NCBI GenBank assembly: GCA_035265935.1
Contig: DATFOC010000080.1
Coordinates: forward strand, 1-20,434
Reading direction: 5' to 3'
Source: JACDAN01 sp035265935
GTDB taxonomy: Bacteria; Actinomycetota; Thermoleophilia; Gaiellales; Gaiellaceae
DNA: 20,434 bases
Notes under the pieces: generated by a model
The model's input: the letters and a program-made list of their open reading frames with translations, nothing else
What the model was told of the DNA's origin: nothing
Databases searched by the model: none
Made by a program: the position numbers and the translations under genes
In this document: piece after piece, positions 1 to 7,871 of the stretch
Layout of the letters: each line of letters begins with the position of its first letter
Numbering within the stretch: the first letter of the stretch is position 1

Positions 1-1
1 A

Positions 2-190
2 GGCCGCCTGTGGGGCGCGGTCGAGGCGGAAGAGACGCGCGGGCCCGTGCCGGGATGGGAGAGCGAGCGGGAGCGCTTTCTCGAACGAATTTCCGCGCGG
101 CGCGACCCCGACCTCGAGCTCGGCCTGCGCGAGGGGCGCGAGCTCTCCCTTGGGGCCGCCGCCGATGGAGCGCTTTCTCTCAGCGCCTAG
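2..190 (+). CDS. C-terminal end of a LuxR/cyclase-type multidomain regulator (partial)
   Basis: Sixty-two codons are open from the window edge to a TAG at 188-190. The peptide begins GRLWGAVEAEETRGPVPGWE and ends with an Arg/Glu-rich helix and a LSLGAAADGAL tail. This RLWGA-EAEE...GP..WE.ER pattern is known from the C-terminus of large actinobacterial signalling ATPases (LuxR/MalT-like or adenylate-cyclase/AAA/TPR proteins), where it follows TPR-like repeats and ends just after a helix of the form EGR.LSL.EA. The start and all catalytic or HTH parts lie outside the window, so the exact subclass cannot be set. The frame looks intact, unlike the 2.5 kb that follows. Whether the upstream part is whole cannot be judged. 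Confidence 0.6.
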   Translation, partial: GRLWGAVEAEETRGPVPGWESERERFLERISARRDPDLELGLREGRELSLGAAADGALSLSA

Positions 191-693
191 CCTGCTTCAG
201 CAGGCCGAGCGTGATCCTGGCGAACCGGTCCGACTGGTACTGACTGACTCCGCCCGAGTCATCGGGGCACAAGACCCCGCTGGACGCGCTCAGGGAGGCG
301 TTCGCGCTCGGTAAGCGCGCGTCACCACACCTCGCTTGGAGCCGGCCGGTGCGCTGGGCGGCCGTCCACTACGGGGAGCGGAGTACCTCGTCACATCCGG
401 CTGCTCGGCGAGTGGTTCCGCGGGATCGTCGCTTTCGTCCTCACGCACAGCGCGCGGGGTTGGCACTGGCAGGGCCTTGCTCTCGCGGAGCCAACCCCTA
501 CTGGCGCTGGCGTCCTGGCGAGCGCCAGACCAATCAGCTGCTTCCCCTGCGCCTGCTCGCCCGGTGGCCGGAAGCAAGAGCTGCACTGCGGGACGCCTCA
601 GCGAGTTCATCGAACAGAGCAGGCTTGTAGTCGGAGCCAGCCCGATCCTCGGCGGCGTGGCCGCACGGCGGTTCTCGGAAAACCCGTGCGGTC
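191..693. other. Non-coding or decayed stretch without a recognisable gene
   Basis: Several short open frames exist on both strands but none gives a peptide I can place in a family. Their composition (Arg, Ser, Pro, Ala) is typical of chance frames in GC-rich DNA. One minus-strand frame ending with TGA at 180-182 gives a fairly protein-like tail (QYQSDRFARITLGLLKQARR) and could be the end of another remnant. A 14-base inverted repeat with arms CCTGCT and AGCAGG lies just after the stop of the upstream gene, at 190-203. The stretch belongs to the decayed block that runs to about 2750. Confidence 0.5.
661..691. repeat. Perfect 8-bp inverted repeat (stem-loop)
   Basis: Arms CCGCACGG (661-668) and CCGTGCGG (684-691) are perfect complements around a 15-base centre. 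A further GTT/AAC pairing inside, past a 2-base bulge, extends the stem. Flanking bases add G-C and G-U pairs at the foot. It lies just before the peptidase-like fragment. It could be a terminator-like stem, or the foot of a mobile-element RNA such as a group II intron domain V. The tetraloop and catalytic triad expected for domain V are not evident, so I do not name it as such. Confidence 0.4.
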
Positions 694-900
694 GGGCCGC
701 CCGGGTTCTACTACCACCAGGCAGACACCCATCAGGACGATGACGCCTTCGCGATCGACTTCACTCGCTACGAGGAAGGCGAGCCCTTTAATCCGGAGTC
801 AGGCGGCACCCCGGTACTAGCGGCTCTCGAAGGCGTGCTTGCAACCGCTTGTGGCGGCGCCACGTCGGGCGACCCGGACACGCTCAACCGCTCGATCGAG
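694..900 (+). pseudogene. M23-peptidase-like fragment
   Basis: The plus-strand frame reads GPPGFYYHQADTHQDDDAF, then AIDFTRYEEGEPFNPESGG, then TPVLAALEGVLATACGG and TSGDPDTLNRSIE. The run HQADTHQDDDAFAIDF followed by a GTPVLAA.EGV element resembles the start of an M23-type (LytM-like) metallopeptidase domain, where the AIDF strand and the GTPV.AA..G strand flank the metal site. Only about 69 codons are recognisable. No start codon precedes them in frame (the first possible one is GTG 835), and the likeness ends near position 900, after which the DNA is the 3' part of a pseudogene on the other strand. Family assignment is from pattern memory, not alignment. Confidence 0.5.
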
Positions 901-989
901 TGCCCACTGCGGTGTGACGAATGGACTGATTTCCGCCTCGTCTTCTTCGGCCTCGAACTTCGGAAGTGTGACGATCGGCTTCGCTGGGC

Positions 990-2395
990 CGTGCAAACGA
1001 AGGTACTACCACCGACGACGATGCCGTCGCTGACCTGGAGAACGTCGATACGCGGCTCCTTCGTCTTCGACGGCCCTTGCGGCAGTCGAAGATGGACGTT
1101 CGCCCTTAATAGCCACCCCGGCGGTAGCAGCACTCCGCCGATCTCGATGACCTTGCCGCCCGATGCCTCGACGTAGACGCCGGCTCGCTTATGAGCGGCT
1201 GAAGCGGCGCCCTTAACGGTGACTTTCGGAGGTGCCGCCTTGAGGTATTTGCTTGTGACTCGCTTGGGGGCGAGTCCCTTCACGTCGAGCCGCGCGCGCG
1301 TTTTCTGCGGCAGGCGGCGGAGATCAATCAGGAGGTTCGATGTGCGCCACTCAGGCGTGGGGTTGTGAAACTCGACTCTGCTCATGCCTCCTCCGCCTCT
1401 TCCTCCGGAGGAACCGGTCGTGTCGCCGGCGGGGGACGAGGCAGGGACGGCTAAGTGGAGGTTCTTTTGAGCAACCTGCTGGTTCGCGACGCAGACGGCG
1501 TCCAAGTCCCCAGTTACGGCATGCAAAGGGCTCGCGGCGGAGTGAATGAAAACTGCGAGACAGAAATGGCCTCCGGTCATCCCGCGGGGGGAGCGTTGGC
1601 ACGCTCCACGACCAGGAAACGATCCGCGGGCGGTCGGCTTTAATACCTTCCACGACTTGCGGGTTGCCGACCGCTTTCCATGGGCTCTAAGGTGGGAGCG
1701 ATGGTTCGATCGTGCCGTCCGGCCGGAACTGGGCCCAGAAGTTAAAGGGATTTTCGGAGGGTCTTCGCCCGGTGCTGAGGTCCGGTGGAACAGGCTCGGA
1801 ACGCCAGCCGCTGCCGGACATGCGAGCGCCCAAACGCTGACGGGGCCGCTGGCCGTGTGGTGGCGATTGTGCACCTGCACATCGACCCATGCGCGGGAGC
1901 CGGCGGGAACTGCGCGGCTGTTGTCGCCAAGCAGCTCAAACTGGATATGCGTAAGTGGGAATGAAGCCTCGGGGTCGCGCTGGTACCAGACGGGGCGGAG
2001 GCGGTCCCTTGATGGATGGCCCGTGTCGAGCTTGATGTCGGGGCTTTGCCAGTGCCACACCCGTTCGTCCGCCGTGAGAGGGTTCCGGGCACCTCGGTAT
2101 CCGTCGATAGCCATCGGAGGTCGAGGGTGCTGTTTCGCATGTAGAGCGACTCGGGCGGCGACACCATCTCGTCTCCGGGTCGGCGGGCGCTTTCGTAGAT
2201 TCCTCGCGAGGCGACCGCGCTGCGGATGAGCACGAGCTGCCGGCCGGCCCGGTCAGTGACTGGCTGTGCCGAGAGGTCGTACACCGGGGCGGGCGGAAGT
2301 CCCGCGCCGATATCGGTCCAGCGCCAACGGTGGTTGTCGATGCGTCTCAGCTCGTAGACGCGCTTATCGATCCCGGCGTAAAGCAGGTCAGCTCG
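990..2395 (-). pseudogene. Beta-propeller-like conserved protein, multiply frameshifted and 5'-truncated
   Basis: Homology-like segments run in order on the minus strand but in changing frames. First comes DLLYAGIDKRVYELRRIDN and WRWTDIGAGLPPAPVYDLS, a propeller/BNR-like blade (about 2395-2200). Next, after a shift near 2100, come NPLTADERVWHWQSPDIKLD and WVDVQVHNRHHTASGPVSVW (to about 1800). Another shift leads into NPFNFWAQFRPDGTIEPSLP, an in-frame TAG at 1687-1689, then SPWKAVGNPQVVEGIKADRP and VSWSWSVPTLPP. A third shift near 1590 leads into GHFCLAVFIHSAASPLHAVT, VANQQVAQKNLHL and EPRIDVLQVSDGIVVGGSTF, ending near 996. The parts fit together as one protein of roughly 460 residues whose 5' end is missing. 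It is likely an extracellular or particle-associated repeat protein. At least three indels and a stop make function very unlikely. Confidence 0.7.
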
Positions 2396-2549
2396 GCCCA
2401 CGATGAGCCTGTTGCTCGGCGGCGAAAGGCTTCGGCGACAATGCTCGCTGCCGGCTCTTCACGGTGGAGGCGGCCGTCTTCGTCGCGGCGGTAGCCGGTT
2501 GGCGTGTAGCGAGAGATGTGGATCCCACGCCCACCGCACGCTGCGCACG
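2393..2549 (-). pseudogene. Large serine recombinase fragment
   Basis: The minus strand encodes RAQRAVG, a one-base frameshift near 2526, then RGIHISRYTPTGYRRDEDG, RLHREEPAASIVAEAFRRRA and TGSSWAEL. This matches the linker and start of the recombinase domain of large serine recombinases: the AV.RG.H....P.GYRRD.DGRL element, then the helix with E..A..V.E.F.RRA.G.SW..L. The resolvase catalytic domain (Ser nucleophile) is absent upstream and the zinc-ribbon/coiled-coil part is absent downstream. The fragment runs straight into the propeller pseudogene in another frame. It is a relic of an integrative element or phage-type integrase. No matching attachment site can be pointed out. Confidence 0.65.
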
Positions 2550-2756
2550 ACAAATGGGGCCGGCCCCACCGGCCTGCGGCATCCGGGAACTCACTGATCC
2601 GCAGGCCGGCAGACGACCGCAAGGCGAGGCGGCCGGGTGGGTCGTTCCTCGGTCGCTGAGCGCGCCGCTGGAAGACGGTGCGGACAGACGTACCGATGCG
2701 AAAGGTTCCCTGCTCACGGTCCCCGCTGCCTTCGCCCGCCACGGTGTTAGCTTCCG

Positions 2757-3569
2757 GTGTTGTCCGACTTCGGCATCGACAGTGCGGTCGCAAAGCAGGA
2801 TGGGCGCTACGTCGCGAGTCTCGCCGAGGGATGGGACATCTGGGGTCCGCAGGGCGGGTTCATCGCCGCGGTCGCTCTACGGGCGGCTGGGGCGGCATCG
2901 TCGTTTCGGCGGCCCGTAAGCGTTGCGTGCCATTACCTTCGTCCGGGGCAGGTCGGGCGCGTCGACATCCGCGTGGAGTCGCTGCGCCAATCGATGCGAG
3001 CCGAGTCCATGAGGGTGACGTTGCTCCAGAACGAGCTCTCGATCGTCGAGGCGCTCGTATGGACGGCCGGCGAGCTTGTCGGCGTTGACCACAACGCGGC
3101 CGCGGCCCCCGTCGTACCGCCCCCGGAGGAGCTTGAGCCCTGGGAGACGCACCTGCCTGGCGGCGAATCGCCATTTCCGTTCTGGCGCAACTTCGATGTG
3201 CATCCGGTCGCGCCGCAGCCGGCGGAGTGGACCCGGGCGACGGAAGCCCGCTGGCTCGTGTGGTCGCGACTGCGCGTTCGGCCGCCGCTCGACGACCCTT
3301 TTGTCGACGCCGCGAGGATGCTTCTCGCCGCGGATTCGGCCATGTACCCCGCGGCGACGTTCGCGCACGATGCGATGTTCCCGTTCATCGCCCCGAGCCT
3401 GGATCTGATCATGTGCTTCCACCTCGCTGGCGCCGAATCCGAGTGGCTGCTCGTTGACGCCGTCGCTCCGCTGGCGGACGGCGCGCTCGTCGCCGGGAAG
3501 GCTTCGATCTGGTCGTCTGACGGCCGCCTCCTCGCCTCTGCAATGCAGCAAATGTTGCAGCGTTCGTAG
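2757..3569 (+). CDS. TesB-like acyl-CoA thioesterase (double hotdog)
   Basis: This 270-residue protein has the layout of thioesterase-family (TesB-like/4HBT_3) proteins. The N-terminal hotdog contains W.IWGPQGGFIAAVALRAAG followed by the CHYLRPGQVGRVDI strand. The second hotdog contains ARMLLAADSAMYPAA, APSLDLIMCFHL and a terminal strand DGRLLASAMQQMLQ, equivalent to the G.LVA...Q..L ending of the family. It probably hydrolyses acyl-CoA thioesters in the cytoplasm; the substrate is unknown. The start is GTG 2757 (TTG 2760 is next). I see no good ribosome-binding site, and the 5' side is pseudogene debris, so the start is tentative. It is the first intact gene after the decayed block and appears monocistronic. 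Confidence 0.8.
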   Translation: MLSDFGIDSAVAKQDGRYVASLAEGWDIWGPQGGFIAAVALRAAGAASSFRRPVSVACHYLRPGQVGRVDIRVESLRQSMRAESMRVTLLQNELSIVEALVWTAGELVGVDHNAAAAPVVPPPEELEPWETHLPGGESPFPFWRNFDVHPVAPQPAEWTRATEARWLVWSRLRVRPPLDDPFVDAARMLLAADSAMYPAATFAHDAMFPFIAPSLDLIMCFHLAGAESEWLLVDAVAPLADGALVAGKASIWSSDGRLLASAMQQMLQRS

Positions 3570-3740
3570 CCGACACAGGGCGGAGGCGCCGAGCGGGACG
3601 GCGCGTAGTCAACTCAACGTTCAGAACTACCTAGATCAGTACCGCGTCGAGCTGATCGAGCGCGGCTGATCGGCCCGAGTCGCCGCTTGATAGCTCACCG
3701 AGTCCGACGCGAGCAATGCGCGCGGCGTGACTGCAGAAAA

Positions 3741-4427
3741 ATGAACGGGCATCATCCGTCCGTGCCGCCGACCGAGTCCTCCGGCTCGACGCTCTACGGG
3801 CCGCAGCAAAGCCGTTTCGCGCGCTTCCTCGAGCGGCGCGAGGAGCGGCGGCCCGATCCCGGCGCGCGCGAGCTGCGCCGGAGGCTCCTCGCCGGCCTCG
3901 AGGGGCGCGTGCTCGAGGTCGGCTCGGGCGATGGGCGCTCCTTCGAGCACTACCCGCCGGGGGTCACGGCGCTGCTCGCGGTCGAGCCCGATGCCACGGC
4001 GAGGGAAACCGCCGCTGAGCGGGCGAGGACCGCGATGGTTCCAATCGAGATCGCCGACGGCCTCGCCGAGCGGCTGCCCGCCGACGACGGATCCTTCGAC
4101 GCCGTCGTCGTCATGGGCGTCCTCTGCAGCGTCGCCGACCCGCGCGTCGTCCTCCAGGAGCTCCGGCGCGTGCTGCGGGAAGGCGGAGAGCTCCGCTTCT
4201 GGGAGCACGTCCGCTCGAGGCACGTGCTGTTCCGGACCCTCCAGCGCGTCCTCGACCGGCTCTTCTGGACGAAGGCCCTCGGGGGCTGCGAGACGACCCG
4301 GGACACCGATTCGGCGATCCAGGCTGCCGGGTTCAACCTCGAGCGCCTCGAGCGCGGCTTTCACTCCTCGTCGCTCTTCACGATCACCACGGCGCCGTAC
4401 ATCCACGGCGTCGCCAGGCGCGTCTAG
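3741..4427 (+). CDS. Class I SAM-dependent methyltransferase
   Basis: The 228-residue protein carries the class I methyltransferase fold: motif I VLEVGSGDGR (about residues 57-66), an acidic residue after strand 2 in AVEPDATARE, motif II-like FDAVVVMGVLCSV (119-131) and the post-motif LRRVLREGGELRFWEHV. It resembles UbiE/Methyltransf_11 proteins acting on small molecules; the substrate is unknown. I chose ATG 3741 because the 18 codons upstream (from 3687) are Arg/Cys-rich and unlike the family. No strong Shine-Dalgarno precedes it. The stop codon overlaps that of the convergent cupin gene within a shared CTAG at 4424-4427. Confidence 0.85.
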   Translation: MNGHHPSVPPTESSGSTLYGPQQSRFARFLERREERRPDPGARELRRRLLAGLEGRVLEVGSGDGRSFEHYPPGVTALLAVEPDATARETAAERARTAMVPIEIADGLAERLPADDGSFDAVVVMGVLCSVADPRVVLQELRRVLREGGELRFWEHVRSRHVLFRTLQRVLDRLFWTKALGGCETTRDTDSAIQAAGFNLERLERGFHSSSLFTITTAPYIHGVARRV

Positions 4428-4789
4428 TCCCCTTCGGCGGCGTCCGCCTCGGCCTTCGTTCGGTGGACGGTGCCGTGCGGATGCTCGGGCGGCGCGTACG
4501 TCGTCAGCAGGCGTAGCGGCGCGCCCCCTGTGTTCACGAAGTTGTGGAGCGTTCCGGCCGGGACGAACACGTAATCGCCGGACTGAACCGGGCTCGACTC
4601 GCCCCCGAGGATCGCCTCGCCCTCGCCATCGACGAAGAAGAGGATCTGGTCGCCCTGGTGCGTCTCCTCGCCGATCTCCTCGCCCGGCGCGAGGGTCATC
4701 ACGACCAGCTGGGCATGCTCGCCCGTCTCGAGCTCCTGGCGGAAGTACTCGTTTTCGCGGGCGAGCGCCTGATAGTTCCCCTGGGGCAC
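4424..4789 (-). CDS. Small single-domain cupin protein
   Basis: The 121-residue protein is one cupin barrel. Motif 1 is represented by GEEIGEETHQGDQILFFVDG (one His plus acidic residues in place of the usual HxH) and motif 2 by GDYVFVPAGTLHNFVN, which matches G(X)5PXG(X)2H(X)3N. Small cupins of this kind bind a divalent metal and act as isomerases, dioxygenases or binding proteins. The C-terminal APPEHPHGTVHRTKAEADA resembles cupins annotated as mannose-6-phosphate-isomerase-like. The start is GTG 4789, with a TATCCT element 6 bases upstream and no Shine-Dalgarno, which suggests a leaderless message. It is divergent from the broken VOC gene, with 38 bases between the starts. Confidence 0.85.
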   Translation of the reverse strand: MPQGNYQALARENEYFRQELETGEHAQLVVMTLAPGEEIGEETHQGDQILFFVDGEGEAILGGESSPVQSGDYVFVPAGTLHNFVNTGGAPLRLLTTYAPPEHPHGTVHRTKAEADAAEGD

Positions 4790-4795
4790 GCGGGA

Positions 4796-4801
4796 AGGAT
4801 A
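4796..4801 (-). promoter_or_regulatory. Putative -10 element for leaderless cupin mRNA
   Basis: TATCCT (minus strand) fits TANNNT and lies 6 bases before GTG 4789, the spacing seen for leaderless actinobacterial transcripts. No convincing -35 hexamer was found. Confidence 0.35.
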
Positions 4802-4827
4802 AGCGAGCCTCGCGCGTTTCCTCGGGC

Positions 4828-5232
4828 ATGCCGGAGAGCCCTGTCCGCGAGCTGCGCGTCGCGCTCACCGTCAAGGACTATGCGGAGGCGGTCCGCTTCT
4901 ATCGAGACGTCCTCGGTCTGCCCGTCTCCTACGAGTGGGACGAGGAAACCGGGAGCGGAGCCATCCTCGACGCGGGGCGCGCGACGCTCTAGTTGCTGTC
5001 CGTCGACCAGACGGGCTTGGTGGACGAGGTCGAGGTCGGACGAAGGGGCATCTCCGGCCCCGTCCGCCTCGCCCTCGAGGTCGAGGACTCGGGCGCGACG
5101 GCGGACCTGCTCACGGAGGCGGGTGCGCAGCAGCTCGCCGATCTGGTCGAGACTCCGTGGCGGCACCGGAACGTCCGGCTTCGCGCTCCTGACGGGATGC
5201 AGCTGACACTGTTCACCGTCCTGGACGAGTAG
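4828..5232 (+). pseudogene. VOC/glyoxalase-family protein interrupted by one in-frame TAG
   Basis: From ATG 4828 the frame gives a vicinal-oxygen-chelate protein: VALTVKDYAEAVRFYRDVLG, then YEWDEETGSGAILDAGRATL. It meets TAG at 4990-4992 and resumes in the same frame with LLSVDQTGLVDEVEVGRRG, VRLALEVEDSGATADLLTEA and APDGMQLTLFTVLDE, ending at 5232. In VOC proteins this point usually reads ATLEL, so a single GAG-to-TAG change explains it. Without the stop the protein would be 134 residues, the usual size, with both beta-alpha-beta-beta-beta modules. The rest of the reading frame is intact, so the lesion is either very recent or a sequence error. A restart at TTG 4993 would give only the second module, which is unlikely to fold usefully alone. 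Confidence 0.8.
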
Positions 5233-5245
5233 GCAAGCTTCGCGC

Positions 5246-5866
5246 GTGGATGTCTCGACCCTTGCACTCTTCTGCGCTGCCGCACTCGCACTGGCGGTCG
5301 TGCCCGGACCGGCCGTGCTCTACATCGTCGCGCGGAGCGTCGACCAGGGTCGCTTCGCCGGCGTCGTCTCCGCGCTCGGGATCTGCGTCGGCGGCCTCGT
5401 CCACGTGCTCGCGGCGACGATCGGCCTCTCGTCGCTCCTGGCCTCGTCGGCGACCGCCTTCACGATCGTGAAGTACCTGGGCGCCGCGTATCTCGTCTTC
5501 CTCGGGATCCGCCGCCTGCTTATGCAGGAGACCGTGGAGAACGACCTCATACGCATACCGAGGTCACAGAGGCGCCTCTTCGTCGATGGGGTGGTCGTGA
5601 ACGTCCTGAACCCGAAGACGGCACTCTTCTTCATCGCGTTCCTGCCCCAATTCGTGGATCCCGACGCCGGCGCGGCGACGCTGCAGATCTTCGCGCTCGG
5701 CCTGGTCTTCGTCGTGATCGCGCTCTCATCGGACACGCTGTGGGCGCTCGCCGCCGGCACGGCCGGAGTATGGCTGCGCCGCAGTCGGTGGTACCTCGGC
5801 GTGAAGCGCTGGGTGACCGGGATCGTGTTCGTCGGGCTCGGGGTCTCCTCGACCCGGGCGGCCTAG
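5246..5866 (+). CDS. LysE/RhtB-family membrane exporter
   Basis: The 206-residue protein is highly hydrophobic and has about six predicted membrane segments. It opens with the family signature ALALAVVPGPAVLYIVARSV, then GICVGGLVHVLAATIGLSSL and YLGAAYLVFLGIRRLL, a cytoplasmic loop of charged residues, and the second signature GVVVNVLNPKTALFFIAFLP. Members export amino acids or related small molecules (threonine, homoserine lactone, lysine); the substrate cannot be read from sequence. Length and motifs are complete. The start is GTG 5246, 13 bases after the broken VOC gene, so the two may share a transcript. The stop lies 6 bases from that of the convergent cyclase gene. Confidence 0.88.
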   Translation: MDVSTLALFCAAALALAVVPGPAVLYIVARSVDQGRFAGVVSALGICVGGLVHVLAATIGLSSLLASSATAFTIVKYLGAAYLVFLGIRRLLMQETVENDLIRIPRSQRRLFVDGVVVNVLNPKTALFFIAFLPQFVDPDAGAATLQIFALGLVFVVIALSSDTLWALAAGTAGVWLRRSRWYLGVKRWVTGIVFVGLGVSSTRAA

Positions 5867-5872
5867 CCCGAT

Positions 5873-7816
5873 CTAGCGCCAGTCAACCGAAATGACGTCG
5901 ACCGGCTGCTCGAAGCCTTTGGCGGTCTCCGCGCGCGACTCCAGGAGCCGGAGGCCCGATCCCGAGCCGTCGAGCGTCTCGCGGCTGACGAGAATCTCGC
6001 CGGCCCCGGCGGCGGCGCCGATTCTCGCGGCGAGGTGGACGGCCTCGCCTCCGTAGCGGTTCGTGCCGCCGTCCTCCTCGAAGCCCGCGCCCGTGTGCGC
6101 GCCGATCCTCACGTCGGGGGCGACGATCTCCGCATCGAGGGCGCGCTGGATCGCGATCGCCGCCTCGATCGCCGACCTCGGGGTGACGAAGACGGCGAAG
6201 AACCCGTCGCCGGTCTGCTGTGCGACCTCACCGCCGAGCTCGACGATCTGCTCGCGGACGACGGCATTGTGCCGGGCCAGGAGCTTCTTCCACTTCTCGT
6301 TCCCGAGCGACTCCAGGAGCTTCGTCGACCCGACGATGTCGGTGAAGAGGAACGTGCGCGTCGTCTGCTGCCGGCCGAGGAGCTCTCCGGCTCGCTCCGC
6401 GTCGCGCCGGGCGCCGATCCGCTCGAACGTTCCCAGAGCGGCCTCGAGCTCCTGCTTGGCGGCGTACTCGTCGCCCTGCCTGCGGAAGGCGAGCGCGAGC
6501 AATAACCGCGCCTCGGCTGCCTCGTACGGCGCGCCGAGGTCCTTCCAGCCGTCACGCGCCTGGCGCAGGCTCTGCGCAGCGCCTGCCGCGTCCCCTTCCG
6601 CGAGCCGGATCCGGCCGTCGGCGAGGTTGGCGATCGCCTCGAAGGCCGGCGCGCGACGGCCGCCGATCGTGTACGAGTCGACCAGGCTCTCGAACTCCGC
6701 CGCCGCCGCGCGGGCGGTCTTGAGGTCGCCTGCCGCGACCGCGATCTCGACCTGGGCCGGGAGGCGCCGGAGCCGCGCGGGGGTCTGCTCGGCCTCCTCG
6801 AGGCTTCGGGTGATTCCCGCCGCGGCTGCGCCGACCTTGCCCTCGGCGAGCCGGAGCAGGGCGAGCCCCGGTTGGGGATCGCTGCCGAGCTCGTTGGCCT
6901 TTCCGTACGCCTCCTCTGCCGCGGCGAGGTCGCCGAGGCGCCTGCGAATCTCGCCGATCTCGTAGAACCCGCCCGATGTGATCTGACGCTCGAAGTCCTG
7001 GAGCTCCCGGCACGCCGCCATCGCGACCTTCTCCGCCGCCTCGAGATCGCCGCGGAAGCGCATGATCTCGGCGCGATGAACGCGGCAGGCGCCCGGGAAC
7101 CCCGTGACGTCGAGCTGATCGCACCAGCGATTCGCGACATCGGTCCACTCGGCCGCCCGACGGTAGTCGCCGAGGTCGTGGCAGGAGCTGATCGTCATGC
7201 AGTAGACGATCGTCGAGGAGTACGGCTGGAGCTCGCCGCTCACGGCGGCGGCGGTCGCTTCGTCGAGCAGCTCCAGACCGGCGTCGATCTCGCCGCTCTT
7301 CACGAGCGCGCGTCCCTTCCCGACGAGGGCGAGCATCTGCGCGTCACGGTCTCCGAAACGTCGGCCGAGCTCGAAGGCACGCTCGAAGTGGGCGATCGCG
7401 GCTGGGAAGTCGCCCTCGGCGAAGAGCGCGTTGATCGCGCGGACGAGTGCGAGATAGCCGTGCTCGATCGCTTCCGGCTCGTCCTCCAGCAAGCGCTGCG
7501 CGTTCGCGAACCAGCCGTGCGAGACGGCAAACGCGCCGCGGCCTGACTCGTCCCAGGAGAGCCTGAGAGCCACGCGAGCAGCGTCGCGCTTCTGACCGTC
7601 GGCCGCGTAGCCGCGGTACGCCCGCTGGCGAACGTCGATCGCCTGCACGAGCCGCCCTGTCCACCAAGCCGCCTCGCCGTAGCGCTCGAGGTCTTCGGCG
7701 CTCAACCCGTCTGGGTCCAGCCCGGCGTAGGCGTCGTATGCCTCGCGCCACGATTGGCGCAGGGCCGCGTCCTGGGCGACCTCCAGGGGTTCGAGGACCT
7801 GGGCCATGTTGCCCAT
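5873..7816 (-). CDS. TPR-repeat protein with C-terminal class III cyclase homology domain
   Basis: The 647-residue protein has an N-terminal two-thirds of TPR-like helical pairs (AIAHFERAFELGRRFGDRDA, AAEEAYGKANELG, AAKQELEAALGTFERIGARR). The C-terminal class III adenylate/guanylate cyclase domain is at about 488-647. Metal-binding Asp residues are present in TFLFTDIVGSTKLL (D493) and QQTGDGFFAVF (D537), and the transition-state Arg in VHLAARIG. The two positions that normally select ATP differ: Lys before TGDG is Gln, and Asp before the GG..V..AAR motif is Arg. It may therefore be weakly active, have another substrate, or be a regulatory pseudo-cyclase. It is soluble, with no membrane segment and no DNA-binding domain. 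I chose ATG 7816 (MGNMAQV); ATG 7807 is also possible, and the longer frame to 7900 looks unnatural. The start is divergent from the GNAT gene, 55 bases away. Confidence 0.85.
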   Translation of the reverse strand: MGNMAQVLEPLEVAQDAALRQSWREAYDAYAGLDPDGLSAEDLERYGEAAWWTGRLVQAIDVRQRAYRGYAADGQKRDAARVALRLSWDESGRGAFAVSHGWFANAQRLLEDEPEAIEHGYLALVRAINALFAEGDFPAAIAHFERAFELGRRFGDRDAQMLALVGKGRALVKSGEIDAGLELLDEATAAAVSGELQPYSSTIVYCMTISSCHDLGDYRRAAEWTDVANRWCDQLDVTGFPGACRVHRAEIMRFRGDLEAAEKVAMAACRELQDFERQITSGGFYEIGEIRRRLGDLAAAEEAYGKANELGSDPQPGLALLRLAEGKVGAAAAGITRSLEEAEQTPARLRRLPAQVEIAVAAGDLKTARAAAAEFESLVDSYTIGGRRAPAFEAIANLADGRIRLAEGDAAGAAQSLRQARDGWKDLGAPYEAAEARLLLALAFRRQGDEYAAKQELEAALGTFERIGARRDAERAGELLGRQQTTRTFLFTDIVGSTKLLESLGNEKWKKLLARHNAVVREQIVELGGEVAQQTGDGFFAVFVTPRSAIEAAIAIQRALDAEIVAPDVRIGAHTGAGFEEDGGTNRYGGEAVHLAARIGAAAGAGEILVSRETLDGSGSGLRLLESRAETAKGFEQPVDVISVDWR

Positions 7817-7871
7817 TGTCACATCAGCCGCCCCGGGCGCAAACTCTGTGGGCAGATACCCTCGCGGCTCG

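Noticed and set aside
10..243. Plus-strand 77-codon frame at the window edge
   Set aside because: It is Arg/Gly/Ala-rich shadow of the frame ending at 190, which has recognisable protein sequence.
659..693. Possible group II intron domain V in the 661-691 hairpin
   Set aside because: The stem has a suggestive 2-base bulge, but the AGC triad and GNRA tetraloop are not evident and no reverse-transcriptase gene is nearby.
768..2114. A 448-codon minus-strand frame as one intact gene
   Set aside because: Only parts of it look like protein; the middle part and the C-terminal end are noise, and the missing segments are found in other frames. It is a chance-open path through the pseudogene.
191..2756. 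Toxin-antitoxin, CRISPR or defence genes in the decayed block
   Set aside because: I read both strands for repeats and known motifs and found only the recombinase, propeller and peptidase fragments.
3607..3669. Short peptide QLNVQNYLDQYRVELIERG ending at TGA 3667-3669 after the thioesterase
   Set aside because: It looks protein-like but the frame upstream lies inside the thioesterase gene and gives noise; there is no start codon or family match. It may be another remnant.
3636..4874. Long minus-strand open frame of 412 codons opposite the methyltransferase
   Set aside because: The product is Arg/Pro/Gly-rich with no family pattern, while both the methyltransferase (plus) and cupin (another minus frame) on the same DNA have clear motifs. 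It is a GC-driven shadow.
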